Assembly (NCBI GenBank): GCA_014898415.1
Contig: RCTD01000004.1
Coordinates: 1,115,001 to 1,179,000, forward strand
Reading direction: 5' to 3'
DNA: 64,000 nucleotides
Source: Stromatinia cepivora
Lineage: Eukaryota; Ascomycota; Leotiomycetes; Helotiales; Sclerotiniaceae
Shown here: piece by piece, positions 36,607 through 48,198 of the stretch
Layout: each line of letters starts with the position of its first letter
Position numbering within the stretch: the first letter of the stretch is position 1
Translations under genes and position numbers: made by a program
The notes under the pieces: model-generated
What the model was told of the DNA's origin: nothing
What the model saw: only the letters and a program-made list of their open reading frames with translations
Database searches by the model: none

Positions 36607-37875
36607 ATGTCCCTATTACATTCTTTCACATTCACCTTTAGTGGGAAACAGTTGAGATATATTACTAAAAGGACTTTCTCTTCAACTGAAAATGCATTGA
36701 ACAGATATGGACGCAATAATCGAAAACAACCATTGAAATCAGGCAGACCGCCCAATAGGGATCGAAGGCATCCAGGAGTGTCATTTGAAGAACGAAATTG
36801 GGGTGTATCCCAGCAAGAATACCTTCGGGACAGAGACCCCATAATTGGTGATAAGTGGACTCCATCGTTAAACATTGCGACAAACATATCAAAACCACTG
36901 TATCCACTACTACGAAAACCATACGTCGCACCTGAATCAGATCCACTGCAAGATCGGAAATTCTTCTACCAGTCACTCATTAGTCACCAAAGACTACCAT
37001 CAAACAAGACAATGGCTCCCATCTCCAAAGATGCGAGAGTCCAGCCCTCCAAAGCCTCGGGTGGTATCCCCAACCCTACCAGCGAATACCTCGAAAGGAC
37101 CTATACCAAGCCAGACCAAGGACCCACTCCCTCCCTCCTCGCCCGCCATCTGCTCGTCGTAATCGATCTAAACGGCACCCTCCTCTACCGCCCCAACCGC
37201 AAAAACCCCACCAAATTTACCGCCCGTCCCCACGCCGAAAAGTTCCTACAATACTGCATCGACACCTTTTCCGTGATCATCTGGTCATCCGCCAAATCAC
37301 AAAATGTGATACCCATGTGCCAAACCATTCTTACCCCCAAGCTCCGACAAAAAGTCATCGCCATTTGGGGACGCGAAACGTTCGGTCTCACTGGCATGGA
37401 CTACAATATGCGCGTACAATGTTACAAGCGACTCACCAAGCTCTGGAACGATCCCAAGATCGCAGCTTCGCATCCTGATGCTCAGAATGGTGGCAGATGG
37501 GACCAGACAAATACAGTATTGATTGATGATTCCAGCGAGAAAGCTCGCAGCGAACCCTATAACTTAATCGAAATACCAGAATTCTTCGGTGATGACAAGG
37601 AGGTCGGGGATGTCCTGCCACAGGTACATGATTATCTGAATTTCCTGAGCATGCATGAAAATGTCAGTGCTGCGATTCGTCATTCGCCGTTTGTGCCACT
37701 GCCCAAGGCCAATCCTCATGAGGCTACAGGTTTGAATTTGCCCATTCATCCACCTAGAGTTCCAGGTCCTGCTAGAGTTCTATCTCCAGTGGAACCCGTG
37801 TACCAACCTTCACACTCAAGTGATACAGTACCCTCAAAGTATCAACCGATGCTAGGGAATTCGGATAAGTGGTGA
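36607..37875 (+). CDS. NIF/FCP1-domain protein with altered DxD motif
   Basis: An intronless 422-aa protein with a HAD-type NLI-interacting-factor (FCP1-like) domain at about residues 180-345. Motif I reads VVIDLNGTLLYRP: the nucleophile Asp187 is present, but the usual second Asp (general acid) is Asn189. Motif II is IIWSSAK (Ser227-Ser228), a Lys-bearing helix follows (YKRLTKLW), and the late acidic motif is VLIDDSSEKA (Asp307-Asp308). The N-terminus is basic, with Arg and Ser/Thr and few acidic residues (SGKQLRYITKRTFSSTENA), compatible with a mitochondrial presequence. The C-terminus is Pro-rich. The substrate is unknown. The Asn in motif I suggests weak or absent phosphatase activity, as in Tim50-like members of this fold; that is inference. 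Confidence 0.88.
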   Translation: MSLLHSFTFTFSGKQLRYITKRTFSSTENALNRYGRNNRKQPLKSGRPPNRDRRHPGVSFEERNWGVSQQEYLRDRDPIIGDKWTPSLNIATNISKPLYPLLRKPYVAPESDPLQDRKFFYQSLISHQRLPSNKTMAPISKDARVQPSKASGGIPNPTSEYLERTYTKPDQGPTPSLLARHLLVVIDLNGTLLYRPNRKNPTKFTARPHAEKFLQYCIDTFSVIIWSSAKSQNVIPMCQTILTPKLRQKVIAIWGRETFGLTGMDYNMRVQCYKRLTKLWNDPKIAASHPDAQNGGRWDQTNTVLIDDSSEKARSEPYNLIEIPEFFGDDKEVGDVLPQVHDYLNFLSMHENVSAAIRHSPFVPLPKANPHEATGLNLPIHPPRVPGPARVLSPVEPVYQPSHSSDTVPSKYQPMLGNSDKW

Positions 37876-38312
37876 TCTGGTCCAATAATGGCTTGGATAC
37901 TACTAGTAAGTTTGTCATCTCTCATGACGTAACGTCGTAGTAATCTTGATCATTAACAATGACTGACAGAATGATTTCATGACATCAAGATCACTTGGTG
38001 CTTTCCTTTTTTTATGATACCCGTTTTCAGACACACTCCTGGTGCTTATGTAGTGGTGGATCAGTGAGGATCAGGATAGCTAGCGCAAGGCATCACGGCA
38101 ATGAGTGGGCGTTCACGATGGATATTCATTGTATAGTGGTATGATAATAAGCTTAGATTGCATTTTTGCAGAAATCTAAGCTAAAAATACCAATGACGAT
38201 CTTCATATGATTCGTATTCATAATCCTCCCACATGTCATGATTGTTCATTACACGTTAACCCTATTCAGCGCTAAAATCATTGTGAAAACTAAAACATCT
38301 CAGAGTAGTGAT
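37876..38312. other. Convergent intergenic region
   Basis: Shared 3' flanks of the NIF-domain gene (plus) and the eEF1B-gamma gene (minus). It contains an inverted repeat, AAGCTTAGATT near 38149-38159 and AATCTAAGCT near 38172-38181. Confidence 0.45.
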
Positions 38313-39868
38313 TTACTTGAAGACCTTTCCATCGGCCCATGGGTACTCCTTGCCGTTAACGACAAGTGGCTTCTCCCATGTCCATTGCTCGTTGACGAAC
38401 TCTCTGTCCTCTGGCTTGGAGGCATCAAGCTTGGTGAACTCATAGCTCTCATAGTCAGGTGCGACATCGAAAGCTGGGAGAGCCTCTTGGCCACGGATGA
38501 CGAAAGCACCCTTGATGATGCTGTCGTTGGCGGTACCGTAGACGGAAGCACATCCAAATATGTACTTGCGGGAAGCCTCAAGACGAGCGAAGAAACCACC
38601 GATCAAGTTGGAAGTCATGAAAACTTGGGTAAGCTCATTGTTGTACTTGTAGTCAACAGCCCACAAGGAGTACTCCTCTGCGTTGTAGTTCTCCCAGAAC
38701 CACTTAAGAGCATCAGGGGTCTCTGAGTTGGAGTATTGGCGCTTCCACTCATCGAGAGGAATGGTAGACTTTGGCAAAGCCTCGAGAGGGTGCTTTGGCT
38801 TTGGTGCGGCTGGGGCCTCCTCTTCTTCCTCCTCGACCTCCTTGGCCTTTGGCTTAGCGGCCTCCTTCTTTGGCTTCTCGGCTTTTGGTGCCTCAGCCTT
38901 CTTTGGTGCTTGGTTCTTGAGGGTTGGCTCATCAATCAGAGCGAGAGGGTCAACAACAGCGGAGTAGATTGGTTGGTTGTAGACGGTAGTGTACCAACGG
39001 GTAGTGTTGGGGTTCTCAGCACGCCACTTCTTGTCGAAGAAGAATTGGAAACCACGGGAGATGATACCAGCAGCGAACAAATCGGCAAGAGTGATACGCT
39101 CACCAGCGAGGTAGGTGTTGTTCAAGAGGTGCTCCTCGATGACGGAGACGCACTTGGCAGTGGCCTTGATGGCATCATCCACGTTCTTCTTGTTGTATGG
39201 GTCCCGGCCCAAGAGAGGGCGGAACCAACCACCGAGGGATGTGAGGACCTCAGTGTTGAAGAAAGACATCCACTTCAAGATAGAAGCATAGTCTTGCTTG
39301 GTCTTACCGAGGAGGGTAGTCTTCTCGTTCTGGGAGGTGACTACAAAACTGTAAGCTATTGACTCAACAAAACCAAATAAAATGCAATTTAAATTTCAAA
39401 GAGAGTGTTCAGAGTCTAATTAATAAAGATCAACATAGAATGATTAAGACAGGGATAACTGAATGACTTTTTTTCATCTTGACACAAAAGGTATATAGTA
39501 GGTAGTGTGGCTGCAAATTTGTGCGAAACGAAGTGGGGTGAAGTGGGATGTAAACATACCGTAGATAGCGATGGCAATAGCCTCGTGGAGGATGAAACCA
39601 TCAGCACCGACGAAGGTTGGAACTTTGCCGAGCTTGTTGATCTTGAGGTAGTCCTCAGAGACACCCTTAGCAGGCTCAGTCTCAACGATATCGAGCTCGA
39701 TGTTGTTGGCCTTTGCAACTGCACGAATGGCAGTTGAGCGGGGGTTACCCTATTAAAAAAAGTATGATTAGCTGAAGTTCCATAGAAGGATTAATCCGCG
39801 GAGATTATTGTAGAGGTCAAGTAAATGTATATACATACCGGGTAGGTGTAGAGAGTTCCGAAAGTCAT
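38313..39868 (-). CDS. TEF4: Elongation factor 1B gamma subunit
   Basis: eEF1B-gamma scaffolds the GDP-GTP exchange complex that recharges eEF1A during translation. The model is complement(join(38313..39340, 39560..39749, 39839..39868)), 415 aa. Exon 1 holds only ten codons (MTFGTLYTYP). Intron 1 is 89 nt (GTATGT..AATAG) and intron 2 is 219 nt (GTATGT..TTGTAG); both close in phase. The GST-like N-terminal domain spans about residues 1-80 (GNPRSTAIRAVAKANNIEL, KVPTF, LHEAIAIAIYV) and the GST C-terminal domain about 90-205 (YLAGERITLADLFAAGII). A Lys/Ala/Glu linker follows, then the EF1G domain of about 160 residues (STIPLDEWKRQYSN, ALKWFWENY, EYPWADGKVFK end). It lies head to head with uS9m. 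The long introns near the 5' end are usual for highly expressed translation genes. Confidence 0.96.
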
Positions 39869-40102
39869 CTTTGCGTTTATTCAAAGTTGATTGATCTGGA
39901 TGGAAGAAAGAAACTCTTCGTGAGATTGTTTGTTGATCTGACTCGAAAATTTGTGGTGGGGCTCGACTGAGCTAATTCGTATTAGGATTAGAGCGAAAAT
40001 CAGCTGATGCGGGAAAATCGAGATATGGAAATCTAAAGTTTGCGAAAGTCGATTTAGAGGGTAAACGCTCTTAGCTGTCTACGACTTAGTTCCGTCTTCA
40101 AT
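39869..40102. promoter_or_regulatory. Bidirectional promoter, eEF1B-gamma / uS9m
   Basis: 234 bp between divergent start codons of a cytosolic translation factor and a mitochondrial ribosomal protein. The compact spacing suggests shared control; no element was identified. Confidence 0.5.
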
Positions 40103-41149
40103 ATGAAGACATCATGGCTTCCCGCGAGTCTAAGGGAAGGCCTTAGATGTGCCTATTCCAATCAACCAATTATTCCCAGAACCCTACTCCGAAATCAAAT
40201 TCCCCTATCATCACCTTCGAGACCCTTCACAACCACCTCACAACTCCGAGACAGCATTGCGGCTCCAGAAATAAATTTTCCAGATGAAGAAGGAAGAGGA
40301 GGCACTGGGGAGCAAGGGTCCCCGAAGTTCTATGCGCGTCTGGTTCCCTATTCGCCATCATATTTCACGGCTCAACCTTCATATACCGATAACCTTCTCC
40401 GCTTACAAAGCCTTCTACGCAAATACTCGAAACTTCCTGTTGTGCAACCAGGAGAGGCGCCGCGTGTGGCATGGAGATCTCTTATGGAATATAGGGATCA
40501 GACTGGAGAGGCAGTACGCTCATCAAAATATCATAAGATTGTGGAGACACTGCATCGACTCAATCACATTCATCCATCTGTGATGCCCCCAGATGTGAAG
40601 GAAGCCATCAACATATACAAACGCGATATAAATCCACATGAGAATCTCGCAAAACCTATACCCATTGATCAATTTGGGCGGGCACTAGGAGTTGGAAGGA
40701 GGAAATCATCTGTGGCTAGAGCGTACTTGGTAGAGGGTACAGGGGAGGTACTTATTAATGGGAAAACGCTCGCGGAGGCTTTTGGCAGACATCATGATAG
40801 GGAAAGTGCTATTTGGGCTTTGAAAGCTACGGATAGAATTGATAAGTATAATCTTTGGGCCCTGGTTAGTGGAGGTGGAACTACAGGGCAAGCGGAAGCT
40901 TTGACGTTGGCGGTGGGGAAGGCTTTACTTTCACATGAACCGGCTTTGAAGCCTGCATTACGAAGAGGTAAGTTCTTTGTATTTTATCACATTACCCTCT
41001 TCCTATCTATAAAAGCGAGTCAATACTTGAAGCATGAAATACTAATATATTTTCCAGCCGGATGTGTAACTCGTGATCCAAGAAGAGTGGAGAGAAAGAA
41101 GCCAGGTCATGTCAAGGCCAGAAAGATGCCTGCCTGGGTCAAGAGATAG
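40103..41149 (+). CDS. MRPS9: Mitochondrial small-subunit ribosomal protein uS9m
   Basis: The model is join(40103..40967, 41058..41149), 318 aa. The 90-nt intron has donor GTAAGT and acceptor TTCCAG; it is a multiple of three with no stop, so the unspliced frame also stays open (348 aa). Splicing restores the family sequence ALKPALRRAGCVTRDPR. The N-terminal about 60 residues are a presequence (basic, Ser/Thr-rich, RPFTTTSQLRDS). The uS9 core starts at FGRALGVGRRKSSVARAYL and continues through GEVLINGKTLAEAF, SGGGTTGQAEALTLAVGKAL and the C-terminal basic tail KKPGHVKARKMPAWVKR, which in uS9 reaches into the decoding site. It functions in the mitochondrial matrix ribosome. Confidence 0.95.
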   Translation: MKTSWLPASLREGLRCAYSNQPIIPRTLLRNQIPLSSPSRPFTTTSQLRDSIAAPEINFPDEEGRGGTGEQGSPKFYARLVPYSPSYFTAQPSYTDNLLRLQSLLRKYSKLPVVQPGEAPRVAWRSLMEYRDQTGEAVRSSKYHKIVETLHRLNHIHPSVMPPDVKEAINIYKRDINPHENLAKPIPIDQFGRALGVGRRKSSVARAYLVEGTGEVLINGKTLAEAFGRHHDRESAIWALKATDRIDKYNLWALVSGGGTTGQAEALTLAVGKALLSHEPALKPALRRGKFFVFYHITLFLSIKASQYLKHEILIYFPAGCVTRDPRRVERKKPGHVKARKMPAWVKR

Positions 41150-42477
41150 TTTTATATGTATTTTATTGTATCAATACATATGGTGTATGGGTTTCCGGTG
41201 GCTTGGTATATCCAGCACATAAGAAATATGAGAATGAATGAATACCCGTTTATATTCCAACACACATATTCCAGACATCGATATCACAACGTCAGGCATT
41301 TCCCTGGACCCTATTCCAAGGTAAGCCAGCTTGTCGGTAGACATGCGAAACCGTGAACCGCTCCAACACAACATCAATCTCTCAGAAAGTATCAAATACC
41401 CAATACCAGCAAGTGCAGCTATCTTTCAATCCCAGGCATCCTATACAAAAGCGAGCGCCCCCCATATTCCATTCATCAATACAATAATCTCCAAACATAC
41501 ATTACATAGTGATTGCTTCTCCGTTCTCCAAAATCCACGCATACACTTTATGCATCCAAGTCTCGAATAAATCTTCCTACCAATCAAAAATCCACCTTCC
41601 TATTTAGCCAATCTATATTTATCAACCAACCATTCACACATCACATACGAAGTGCAACCCTAGCACAACCCCACGCTAACTGCTAACTTCACCTCTCATC
41701 ATACATATCCAATATACCTAGGTAGGGTAGAAAGAACTTCACCCATCCCATCCCAACCCTTTCCTTTCCCTCTCTTCTCAAACAATCCATCCATACCAGA
41801 TTCTACTACAGCCTAACTGTGGCAATCTACTCTTACTATTACTATTGAAAACCCCAACCTCAATAAATCAAAACAAAAAACAAGGCTCGTGTATAAGACA
41901 GCGTCGCATCATGATCTCACCAAATTATCAGATAACCCCTATCTCTATTTCGCTTCTCTTTCCAAGCCTCCCGTTCCCGGCCCACGCCTTTTTTCCTTCT
42001 TTCTTTCTATATCCGCATACGCACCCATACCATGGCCCCGGGACATATAGATATCCCATATTCCATATTCCAGATACATCCTACATCCAGCCTCACTTAT
42101 CTAACTCACTTTATTCCATCTCGCTAGGTTAACTCATGATCATGATCATGATCACTAATACTCCGTACATCCTATCCTAGACACCGGCCACAAAACAACT
42201 TTACAATACTACAACACCACAACAGTAAACTTGTTTCTTTTTTTACTCCCCGATATGCAATGAGAGTCAAATATGTACTCGGGATTGTTACTATTGATAT
42301 TTATATGATATAGATATTGCTCTCAATAGGCATGGACATCAACAATACACAATCTTATAATCAAACCTCTCGTCAATCTCATCTCAATCCAAGTTTCCAA
42401 CCCTCCATCTCGCCCGACTCATTTCCCATCATATTTCATACCTCACACCTCACACCTCAAACCCCATACCACCTTGC

Positions 42478-42504
42478 CCTACCCTACCCTACCCTACCCT
42501 ATCC
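42478..42504 (+). repeat. (CCCTA)n pentamer tract
   Basis: Five tandem CCCTA units ending in TCCC. It resembles but is not the fungal telomere unit (CCCTAA). Confidence 0.8.
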
Positions 42505-43042
42505 CATACCACCCTACCCCACGTAAGATCTCACATCAACCCTACAAATTAAATCCCCAGCCTCACCCCATCTCCCAATCCCCAAAAGAAAATAAACAAA
42601 TATACTCATCCATTTACACTCACACCCACACCCATCCATCCACCCCTGTCCGATCCAATTCAACACATCCCACCCATACCCGCACCCGCACCCTTCCGTT
42701 CGTCTGCCCATCTATCCAAATACTACATCACATTCACACATCCACACACATATACACACATACCATACAGCTGATCCTTCGCCTCAGCCTCAACCTCAAC
42801 CTCACATACACATACACATACACATATTTCATCTTATTACATTACGTTATATTTTCCTATCAGATCTGATCTAATCCGATCTAATCTTTACCTCCACATC
42901 CGAATCACCCCCATCCATATCTACATCTACATATTAATCCATCTGTGCATTCTTATTTCTGCAAGCAAGCCTCTACTCGATCGAGTACGAAGTACCCATA
43001 AAATCCCGACTCTGCAAGCCAAGAGACAAATTTCAGCACAGC

Positions 43043-43063
43043 ATATATATATATATATATATA
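43043..43063. repeat. (AT)n dinucleotide repeat
   Basis: About ten AT units. Confidence 0.85.
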
Positions 43064-43522
43064 CAGTATAAAATCACCAACCACCAACCACCAACCACCA
43101 CTCACCACTCACCAACCCAGCCAAAAACCAACAAGACAACAACAAGAGCATCATTACAAAGAAATCCCTTTGGATTTTAAAATAATCTCTTTTTGAAAAG
43201 ATCTCATTCATTTACAGTACATGTATACAACTATCATTCCACAATCCTTTGGTGCCCTGCTCTCCCCCACCTCGTCTGTGTCCCCTAGCCACCTCCTATC
43301 TTCTCATACATCAATCAAAATATGCTCTCCTCCCTCCCCCCTTACCCCTCACCCCTCACCCCCTCGGCAGGCACTCATCTCTTCCGGCGTATCCAAACGC
43401 ATGCTAATTCAATTGCAATTAATTGCCGTCATGTCCTAATAGATATGACTTTAATACCCTAAAAGATATATTATTCATTCACCCCATAAACCCCCATACA
43501 CCCTTTTTGTTCGTTCAGTCCC

Positions 43523-43618
43523 GTGGGCCTAGAAGCCCACCTGCCATTCCATTGCATTCCTATCCTGGTGAGCCTAGTAGCCCCGCTAATTAATCATACT
43601 CCCGAGCCTAGAAGCCCT
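43523..43618 (+). repeat. Three spaced copies of a G(G/A)GCCTAG(A/T)AGCCC motif
   Basis: Copies at 43523-43540 (GTGGGCCTAGAAGCCCAC, a 6-bp-arm hairpin), 43570-43584 (GAGCCTAGTAGCCCC) and 43604-43618 (GAGCCTAGAAGCCCT). Each can fold into a small GGC/GCC-type stem around CTAGAA. Confidence 0.6.
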
Positions 43619-44155
43619 CCCATTGCACTGCAGCTCTAGTAAACCACTTCGTACAATATTATAATGAAAGAAAACAAGACGCTAAAGACATCCATTCATT
43701 CATATACCCCATGCTTTCCCAAATCATTTGCGAACCAGAACCTTCCCACCTTCCCTTTTCATCATACAAACATCGTAATAAAAGAAGCATCGCGCATAGA
43801 AACATTGAAACATAGCTTCATCGAAAAATCAGAATGCCGCCCACCCGCAAATAGTCCGCCAGTGACAATCCCTTCACCTTATGCATGCAGAGAACCACCA
43901 ACACCAAAATTTCAAATCGAGAAGACAAAATCAAGTTCCCCACCCAAGTGTTAGTACCACATGAAGTGATCCTGCTTAGGAGGAAAGGAAAAGGTTAAAT
44001 CTCGATATTGACAAAACAAAACGAAGAATTGGAGTTAAATAACGCCGTGGAGGAAAAAAAAAGTAAGTTTATGCTTTACAGTGGTATATCAAAACAAAAC
44101 TTTTTCAAGCAGGGGAGAACAGGAGCGAAAAGTGGTAAAACGAGATATACTGTTA

Positions 44156-45405
44156 TCATGGTGGCGCTCGACCGACGTTGGAGTTCGCGGGTGCGCCTCC
44201 ATCAGAGGTTCCGGATGCTTCAAGGTTTTCTTGGAGTTGTTGGCAGCTCAACAGAACTAAATTATAATCAGATAAATAAACAACTACTACGAGTTCTGCT
44301 GTTTTTCTAAACTTACTATCCATGATTTGCGACTCTCCAACCCCATATTGATAATCCACCAAACCGTATTTCTCGACAGAATCGCACATTCGTGTTAAGT
44401 TGGTTCCCATTTTACCAATAAACTCCAAGGACATAAGTGTTTGCGGTGGCTGTATGCGCTGACCTGATTCGAGAAAATCGTGCTGCCTAGTAAAGATGCT
44501 CAACCACGCCGCATTAAATTCGTTCCACAGTCGGACTCGATCGCCATGGAGCGCAGCTTCGTCTACAGTGAGGCCTTCATCAGAAACTATTAGTGGGTGA
44601 GGTTGAACAGAGGAAATCTTAACCTACCTAACTCTGCTACGTGTCCGAGTAGCCACTCAGAAACCTCAAGCAAAGACGAACTTGCTTCTGCAAGGCGAAG
44701 ATCAATGATGTTCTTGAAGATCTGCTTGAGAGCAGTCTGATAAGTCGAATAAGCTTCTTCCATGCCCCCTGCCCCTTGTTGCTGCAGGTTTCCGGTGTCC
44801 ATAACGCCGGCTGTTCCCGGTGCTTGACTCATTCCACCTAATCCCACTGGTGCCGAATATGATTGTTGGATCAACGTGGTGCGATCTCCTGGGCTTTGTT
44901 GGTGATGTTGATAAGGTGTAGACGAGTTTGACGAAGCGTAGTGTTGAGTTCCTGGAGTATTAGTTGGGTCATTTGGAAGGTAGGGCGCAGCTACGTCCGG
45001 CATCATTTGCATTGCTGCAGGTTGCCGCCCCTGAAATTGCGGACTGTCATAGATGCCGTTTTGTGGAGTTTGTTGTGTGACATTGTTGTACATCATCCCG
45101 GCATTATAATCTGAGAAACTTTGCTGTTGCCTTTGATCTGGAGGATAATTGGATGAGTATTGCAAAGGATTTGTTGGAATACCCGTCGAGAAATTCGAAC
45201 TTGGCTCGTAGTATCCAGGAGCATATGCTGAAACGGGTCCAACTCCACGATTCATTGATGGCGACCCCGTCGCGGCTCCAGATCGATGTCTATCAGATAT
45301 GGAGTATGGGATGCCACGACCTTGGCTCTGGTCTGATGCATATCTAGGATCCTGAGCAGGATATGGTGGCTCATTCTGCCTTCTTCGATGGTTATTGTCA
45401 TCCAT
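44156..45405 (-). CDS. Gln-rich protein of unknown function
   Basis: The model is complement(join(44156..44256, 44317..44574, 44628..45405)), 378 aa. Intron 1 (53 nt) has donor GTAGGT, branch CACTAAT and acceptor GATGAAG; the nearer AATAG is too close to the branch point. Intron 2 (60 nt) has donor GTAAGT and acceptor TTTAG and is free of stops. The first 215 residues are Gln/Pro/Ser/Tyr-rich and probably disordered. The ordered part begins with EEAYSTYQTALKQIFKNII and DLRLAEASSSLLEVSEWLL, then GLTVDEAALHGDRVRLWNEF, AAWLSIFTRQHDFLESGQ and MSLEFIGKMGTNLTRMCD, ending VEKYGLVDYQYGVGE. The all-helical region looks conserved, but I cannot name it. The start may instead be 45447, 14 codons upstream. 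Confidence 0.75.
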
Positions 45406-47612
45406 TCTCCTCTCCAATTCAGTATTATACAAACTACTTCCCACCAACTAATCTAATCGATGCGCCACCCACACAGAATACGGCGTTGAGTGCAAGAGGG
45501 CCAGCTTGATGATTCGATCTTGGTGGGGGTTTCAATAGGTTCTTCTCGCTGCAATTTCGACGCGTTCTATATATTCTTATTCCTCGATACTAAAGTTCGC
45601 TGTCTTTATACCCCTGTCAATGGTATCCATGGAGTCAAAGGAGAGAGAGGGTTTAGTTACCTGATGCCTTGAAGATAGCAGCTTCGAGGGGAAAATTTCA
45701 GAATTATTTTTGCTTGGAACGCCCGAGCAAGTTGTGTGTCGTGGTATGAGTATTTTCGCTGGGATAAAGGAGGGCGTGGAAAGGAGATATAGGAAGAGAT
45801 GAACACCTTGACGTGATCGACTCTAGCACTTGGTCGACAATTAGATGAAATTGACACCGAATGACCGAGTGCTAGATTGATCAATGGTACCTAGGTAGTA
45901 CAGTCTCGCTCAAGAGAAGAGAAATGCTGCGGAAATAAGGTGTCAATTGAGTTTCTCCTATGGTTGAGACCTCGTCACTAACTCCTAGGACTATCCTTGA
46001 CTTTTAATACAAGCTAGTCCCCTGTGAAATGTAGCTTATAGGGCAAATATCACTAGGGTATCGAGATAATATGTGCCGCACTGCGACAACGTTGACGGTT
46101 CTTCTAAATTTGATTTCGCTGAAATTGGGCTGCTTGCTGGCTTGTTGGCTTGCTGGCTGGCTGCTGTAACTATGGAGGGGCTTTTCGACTTTATTCTGAC
46201 GTTGTAAGGGAGAGAACCAGGTTCATGGATAAACTAAGATGTGCAACGACCCAATTCTCTTCCGAGTTTCTAGAAGATCTAGAAGGAAAGAGAGAAATGT
46301 ATTGATTGATGATACTAATATGATAATATCTTCAAATATACTCAAGAAAAACTCTAACAGATACCAATCTGATAATGGCTGGAGCGTATGAAGTTGTTGA
46401 AGATTCGACCATGTGTAGATATCGTCGGGCCGAATTTAAATACGATAATTTGGAAATAAATCAAGTCGTCTTTTACCTTCTTCCCTTCCTTGAGGAACGT
46501 TAGAAGATGGTAAAGGTCGGTTTGGTCTGTGAACAAGTCTCGTCTACAAGATAGGAAAGAGTTCGATATTTCCAATGGTTTTGCATGAATTGATAGTTGA
46601 GTTTCGGAGATCAATGATCATGCACCTGACCTGAAGTATTTCCCGATTCTTTGAGTTTGGGATTTTGGGAGTTTAGGAGTTTTCGAATAGTGAAGTCGAG
46701 ATAGAGTTATGGAGATGAGGTGAAAGGAATGTCACTATGCGACATTCTTTTTAGAATGGTTTGACTGGAGTGGCTGGTCAAGATGAGAAGGCGCCGTTGG
46801 GTTCCAGGTTCCTTCCTTCCTCAAATCTTAATGGAACTTTAAAAGTTCCTCCGGCGTCTGAGCACACTCTGACTACTCAAAGCGTCGTATCTTGGACGTA
46901 TTCTTTGTTTAATCTAAAATGCAAAGGACGTGCAGTATTGTTTGGAAGGCGATGGTGTTGAAATGGTGAAGTAGGGTAATCAAAAGATGCAGAGTGGTGA
47001 GGGGGACTTCTCGTGCCGGATCTACCTTTTAACGGTACGATATACCCTCAAGTCAACACCTTTTCTCTGAAGATCCTCGCCAAAGGCACGGAACTTTCGA
47101 TTAAAAGTGTTGGAAACTTGCTATCAAAGTACGAATAGCACTAACAGTACCGAGTAAGGTGCGCGAGGATACTACAGATAGTGTACAGTAAGCTTTAGAT
47201 CATCCAACCGGTTCCAGACGCCTTCTCCATATGTGTACTCATTTATTCATTCCACTCATTCACTCGCAACCGTTCCATCGAAGCGGGTGACCTAGATGGA
47301 TGGCCGGATGATGGTTAGATAGATATGAAAAGAAGGTTATACTGACAAGTCTGACACTTCGGTATGACTTTGTTACTTAAAGTAGTTCCAAATTTTAGGT
47401 CCGCGTGCTTTGATTCTAATTATTTTGACTATACTTAACTGATCTAAGTATGTCGAGAATTATTCCAAGTGCTGGTAACCAATCAATCGACCTGGAATGC
47501 TCCGAGATATTGCCTCACACCAGCCACTTTTTGAAGTCAAACTACTGTCAGGTACGGTGCGTTGGCGGTACCAAATAGAAACAGCTGCAAAGTTGACTAC
47601 TGCCCGGCTAAA
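45406..47612. other. Intergenic
   Basis: No supported gene. It contains a GGCTTGCTGGCTTGTTGGCTTGCTGGCTGGCTGCTG tract near 46131-46165 and long open spacer sequence upstream of the Gln-rich gene. Confidence 0.35.
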
Positions 47613-48198
47613 ATGAACCAATATTCGAATGCTCGAGAAAAAAAACTTGTTCTGTATGTCTGTTGGTCTGAATTTAACTAAAACGTACTCGGTGGCTGGC
47701 TGGAAAGCGGAGACTTGGAACTAGAACAAGCGCAATTACTCGTTAAAGCCAATGAGATGATAGATCTCGTCAATCGTTATTCTAGAGCGACGAATTGTTT
47801 GAATAAGAACGATATGGTGGAGAAAGAGGGTCCAAGTAATCTATATAATAGTGTCGATTCAACCAGGTGGGTGAGGATAGGAAACAAGATGGTGATGTTA
47901 AAAAGTGTGGGGAGAGAATCTATTTTCCGGTAGGGCCTTTGCTGCTAATATGTAAGTTGCAGTCATGCAATCTGATATGCAGTTGATCCAAAGAGGTTCA
48001 GTTAAGTCTCTCTCAAATCCGGATCCACTCAAAATCATAATATATATCAATATCTCAATTTCCTTTTCTCTCTTCAGGGCAACAGATACGGTAGGTAGCG
48101 ATCTAGATGGAACATTGAGTATGGGTAACCTTTTGGGCTTTAGATACCGGGGCTTTGGTCGATCAGGCGCAACGCTAGGGCCTGAGATCGCTAGATGA
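47613..48198 (+). CDS. Possible small multi-exon gene, weak candidate
   Basis: A chain of exons can be drawn: 47613-47653 (MNQYSNAREKKL...), donor GTATGT, re-entry near 47708; then 47708 to about 47903 (ELEQAQLLVKANEMIDLVNR, RWVRIGNKMVMLK); a possible intron ending TTGCAG near 47963; then IMQSDMQLIQRGSVK and, after a possible intron ending TTCAG at about 48078, ATDTVGSDLDGTL to a TGA at 48196-48198. The middle part resembles PDRG1/prefoldin-like proteins (helix with IDL, then a W..xGxM..LK strand). Donor sites for the later introns are weak, and conservation could not be tested. It may be chance. Confidence 0.3.

Larger units (their letters stand above)
41150..44155. other. Intergenic, pyrimidine-rich low complexity
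   Basis: About 3 kb with no supported gene. It is unusually C/T/A-rich on the plus strand and full of short repeats: CCCTA at 42478-42504, CCTCAACCTCAACCTCA near 42786-42803, CACATACACATACACA near 42803-42825, AT at 43043-43063 and CCACCAA near 43078-43110. Three copies of a GCCTAGAAGCCC-type motif lie at 43523-43618. Confidence 0.45.

Noticed and set aside
39341..39559. Possible C/D snoRNA in the long eEF1B-gamma intron
   Set aside because: Translation-factor introns often host snoRNAs, but no clear paired C and D boxes with a terminal stem could be found.
42478..42504. Interstitial telomere repeat
   Set aside because: Unit is CCCTA (5 bp), not CCCTAA (6 bp); better explained as a simple pentamer tract.
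44587..44589. Nearer TAG acceptor for intron 1 of the Gln-rich gene
   Set aside because: It directly overlaps the CTAAT branch site; the in-frame AAG 12 nt downstream leaves normal branch-to-acceptor spacing.
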